From positions 1 through 7,055 of the forward strand of contig JAQBYL010000212.1 of NCBI GenBank assembly GCA_027622495.1: a stretch of DNA of 7,055 bases. The letters are read 5' to 3'. This document shows, in pieces, positions 6,559-7,055 of this stretch. The notes under the pieces are model-generated. The model was not told the DNA's origin. It was given only the letters and a program-made list of their open reading frames with translations, and ran no database searches. A program made the position numbers and the translations under genes. Each line of letters begins with the position of its first letter. Within the stretch, counting starts at the first letter, position 1. Source of the stretch: Pseudomonadota bacterium (lineage in GTDB: Bacteria; Pseudomonadota; Gammaproteobacteria; Pseudomonadales; Azotimanducaceae).

Positions 6559-6602
6559 AGCATCGACTCGATCTTGTGCGTTGTGAGGTGTTTAATCGTG
6601 AC

Positions 6603-7055
6603 ATGGAACACCTATTGAAGTTCGACAACGCGTCCACCCGCGGGCTGCCTGCAGATCCCGTTGAAGGTCCGGGTCGCCGGCAGATCAGTCGCGCCTGTTA
6701 TTCGCGGGTTCGCCCCACCCCGGTTTCTGCGCCTGAGCTCGTGGCGTATGCGAAAGAAGTGGCCGAGGCGGTGGGTCTCGACGAGCAGGCCTGCCGGAGT
6801 GCTGATTTCGTCAACACCTTTACCGGCAATCAGCTGCTGGCTGGTATGGATCCACATGCAACCTGCTATGGCGGCCATCAGTTCGGCAACTGGGCCGGTC
6901 AGCTTGGCGACGGTCGGGCGATCAATCTCGGTGAAGTGGCGAGTGTCGGTGGAACACAGATGCTGCAGCTCAAAGGGGCAGGCGAAACGCCCTATTCACG
7001 AACCGCCGACGGCCGTGCCGTGCTGCGTTCTTCTGTGCGCGAGTTTCTGTGCAGT
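6603..7055 (+). CDS. selO: Protein adenylyltransferase SelO (YdiU family), 3' partial
   Basis: The frame is open from ATG at 6603 to the right edge, giving 151 residues of a family usually near 480-550. The N-terminus MEHLLKFDNASTRGLP fits SelO. The segments CYSRVRPTPVSAPELVAY (32-49), YGGHQFGNWAGQLGDGRA (89-106), LQLKGAGETPYSRTADGRAV (121-140) and LRSSVREFLCS (141-151) are hallmark SelO sequence. SelO is a pseudokinase-fold enzyme that attaches AMP to protein Ser, Thr or Tyr, linked to oxidative stress. Lys124 in LKGAG and Glu147 in VREFL have the 23-residue spacing of the Lys-Glu ion pair described for SelO. The metal-binding residues and the C-terminal Cys/Sec lie outside. The nearest ribosome site, GAGGTG at 6585-6590, is 12 nt from the ATG, rather far; an in-frame GTG at 6588 is a less likely start. 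It is divergent from the PNPOx-patatin operon. Confidence 0.95.
   Translation, partial: MEHLLKFDNASTRGLPADPVEGPGRRQISRACYSRVRPTPVSAPELVAYAKEVAEAVGLDEQACRSADFVNTFTGNQLLAGMDPHATCYGGHQFGNWAGQLGDGRAINLGEVASVGGTQMLQLKGAGETPYSRTADGRAVLRSSVREFLCS

Noticed and set aside
6591..6596. TTTAAT as a -10 box for selO
   Set aside because: It is only 6 bp before the ATG, so transcription would start at or after the start codon, and no -35 match accompanies it.
6588..6602. Alternative in-frame GTG start for selO at 6588
   Set aside because: It would add only MFNRD, lies within the GAGGTG that may be the ribosome site, and has no Shine-Dalgarno upstream.

Overview
The window (about 57% G+C by eye, densely coding, almost no spacer DNA) looks like a chromosomal segment of a proteobacterium, most likely a gammaproteobacterium. 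This rests on the gene types (AMACR-like CoA transferase, TAXI-TRAP transporter, DUF4124 protein, patatin, SelO) and on a palindrome of the Crp/Vfr type. No RNA gene, insertion sequence, CRISPR array or prophage gene is visible.

Left block, + strand, 1-4095: the 3' two thirds of an alpha-methylacyl-CoA racemase-like class III CoA transferase, then a methylmalonyl-CoA epimerase-like VOC protein, a TAXI-type periplasmic solute-binding protein and a fused TRAP permease. Gaps of 19, 29 and 1 bp suggest one operon. A coherent reading is uptake of a carboxylic acid (TAXI-TRAP) followed by handling of its CoA ester (racemase/CoA transferase plus epimerase-like protein). The substrate cannot be read from the sequence.

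Middle and right block, - strand, 6504 back to 4109: a pyridoxamine-phosphate-oxidase-fold protein, a patatin-like phospholipase, a second PNPOx-fold ORF that looks C-terminally truncated and reads out into AT-rich spacer, and a small exported DUF4124-like protein. The first three are closely spaced (9 and 26 bp) and probably cotranscribed. The DUF4124 gene has its own upstream region with a well matched TGTGA-N6-TCACA palindrome, and it converges on the TRAP permease with only 13 bp between the stop codons.

Right edge, + strand, 6603-7055: the N-terminal 151 codons of a SelO/YdiU protein adenylyltransferase, transcribed divergently from the PNPOx-patatin operon across a 98 bp spacer.

I do not see a clearly new multi-gene system. 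The most useful leads are the substrate-linked TAXI-TRAP/racemase/epimerase operon, the decayed PNPOx-like gene with the Crp-like site lying across its end, and the PNPOx-patatin pairing opposite selO.
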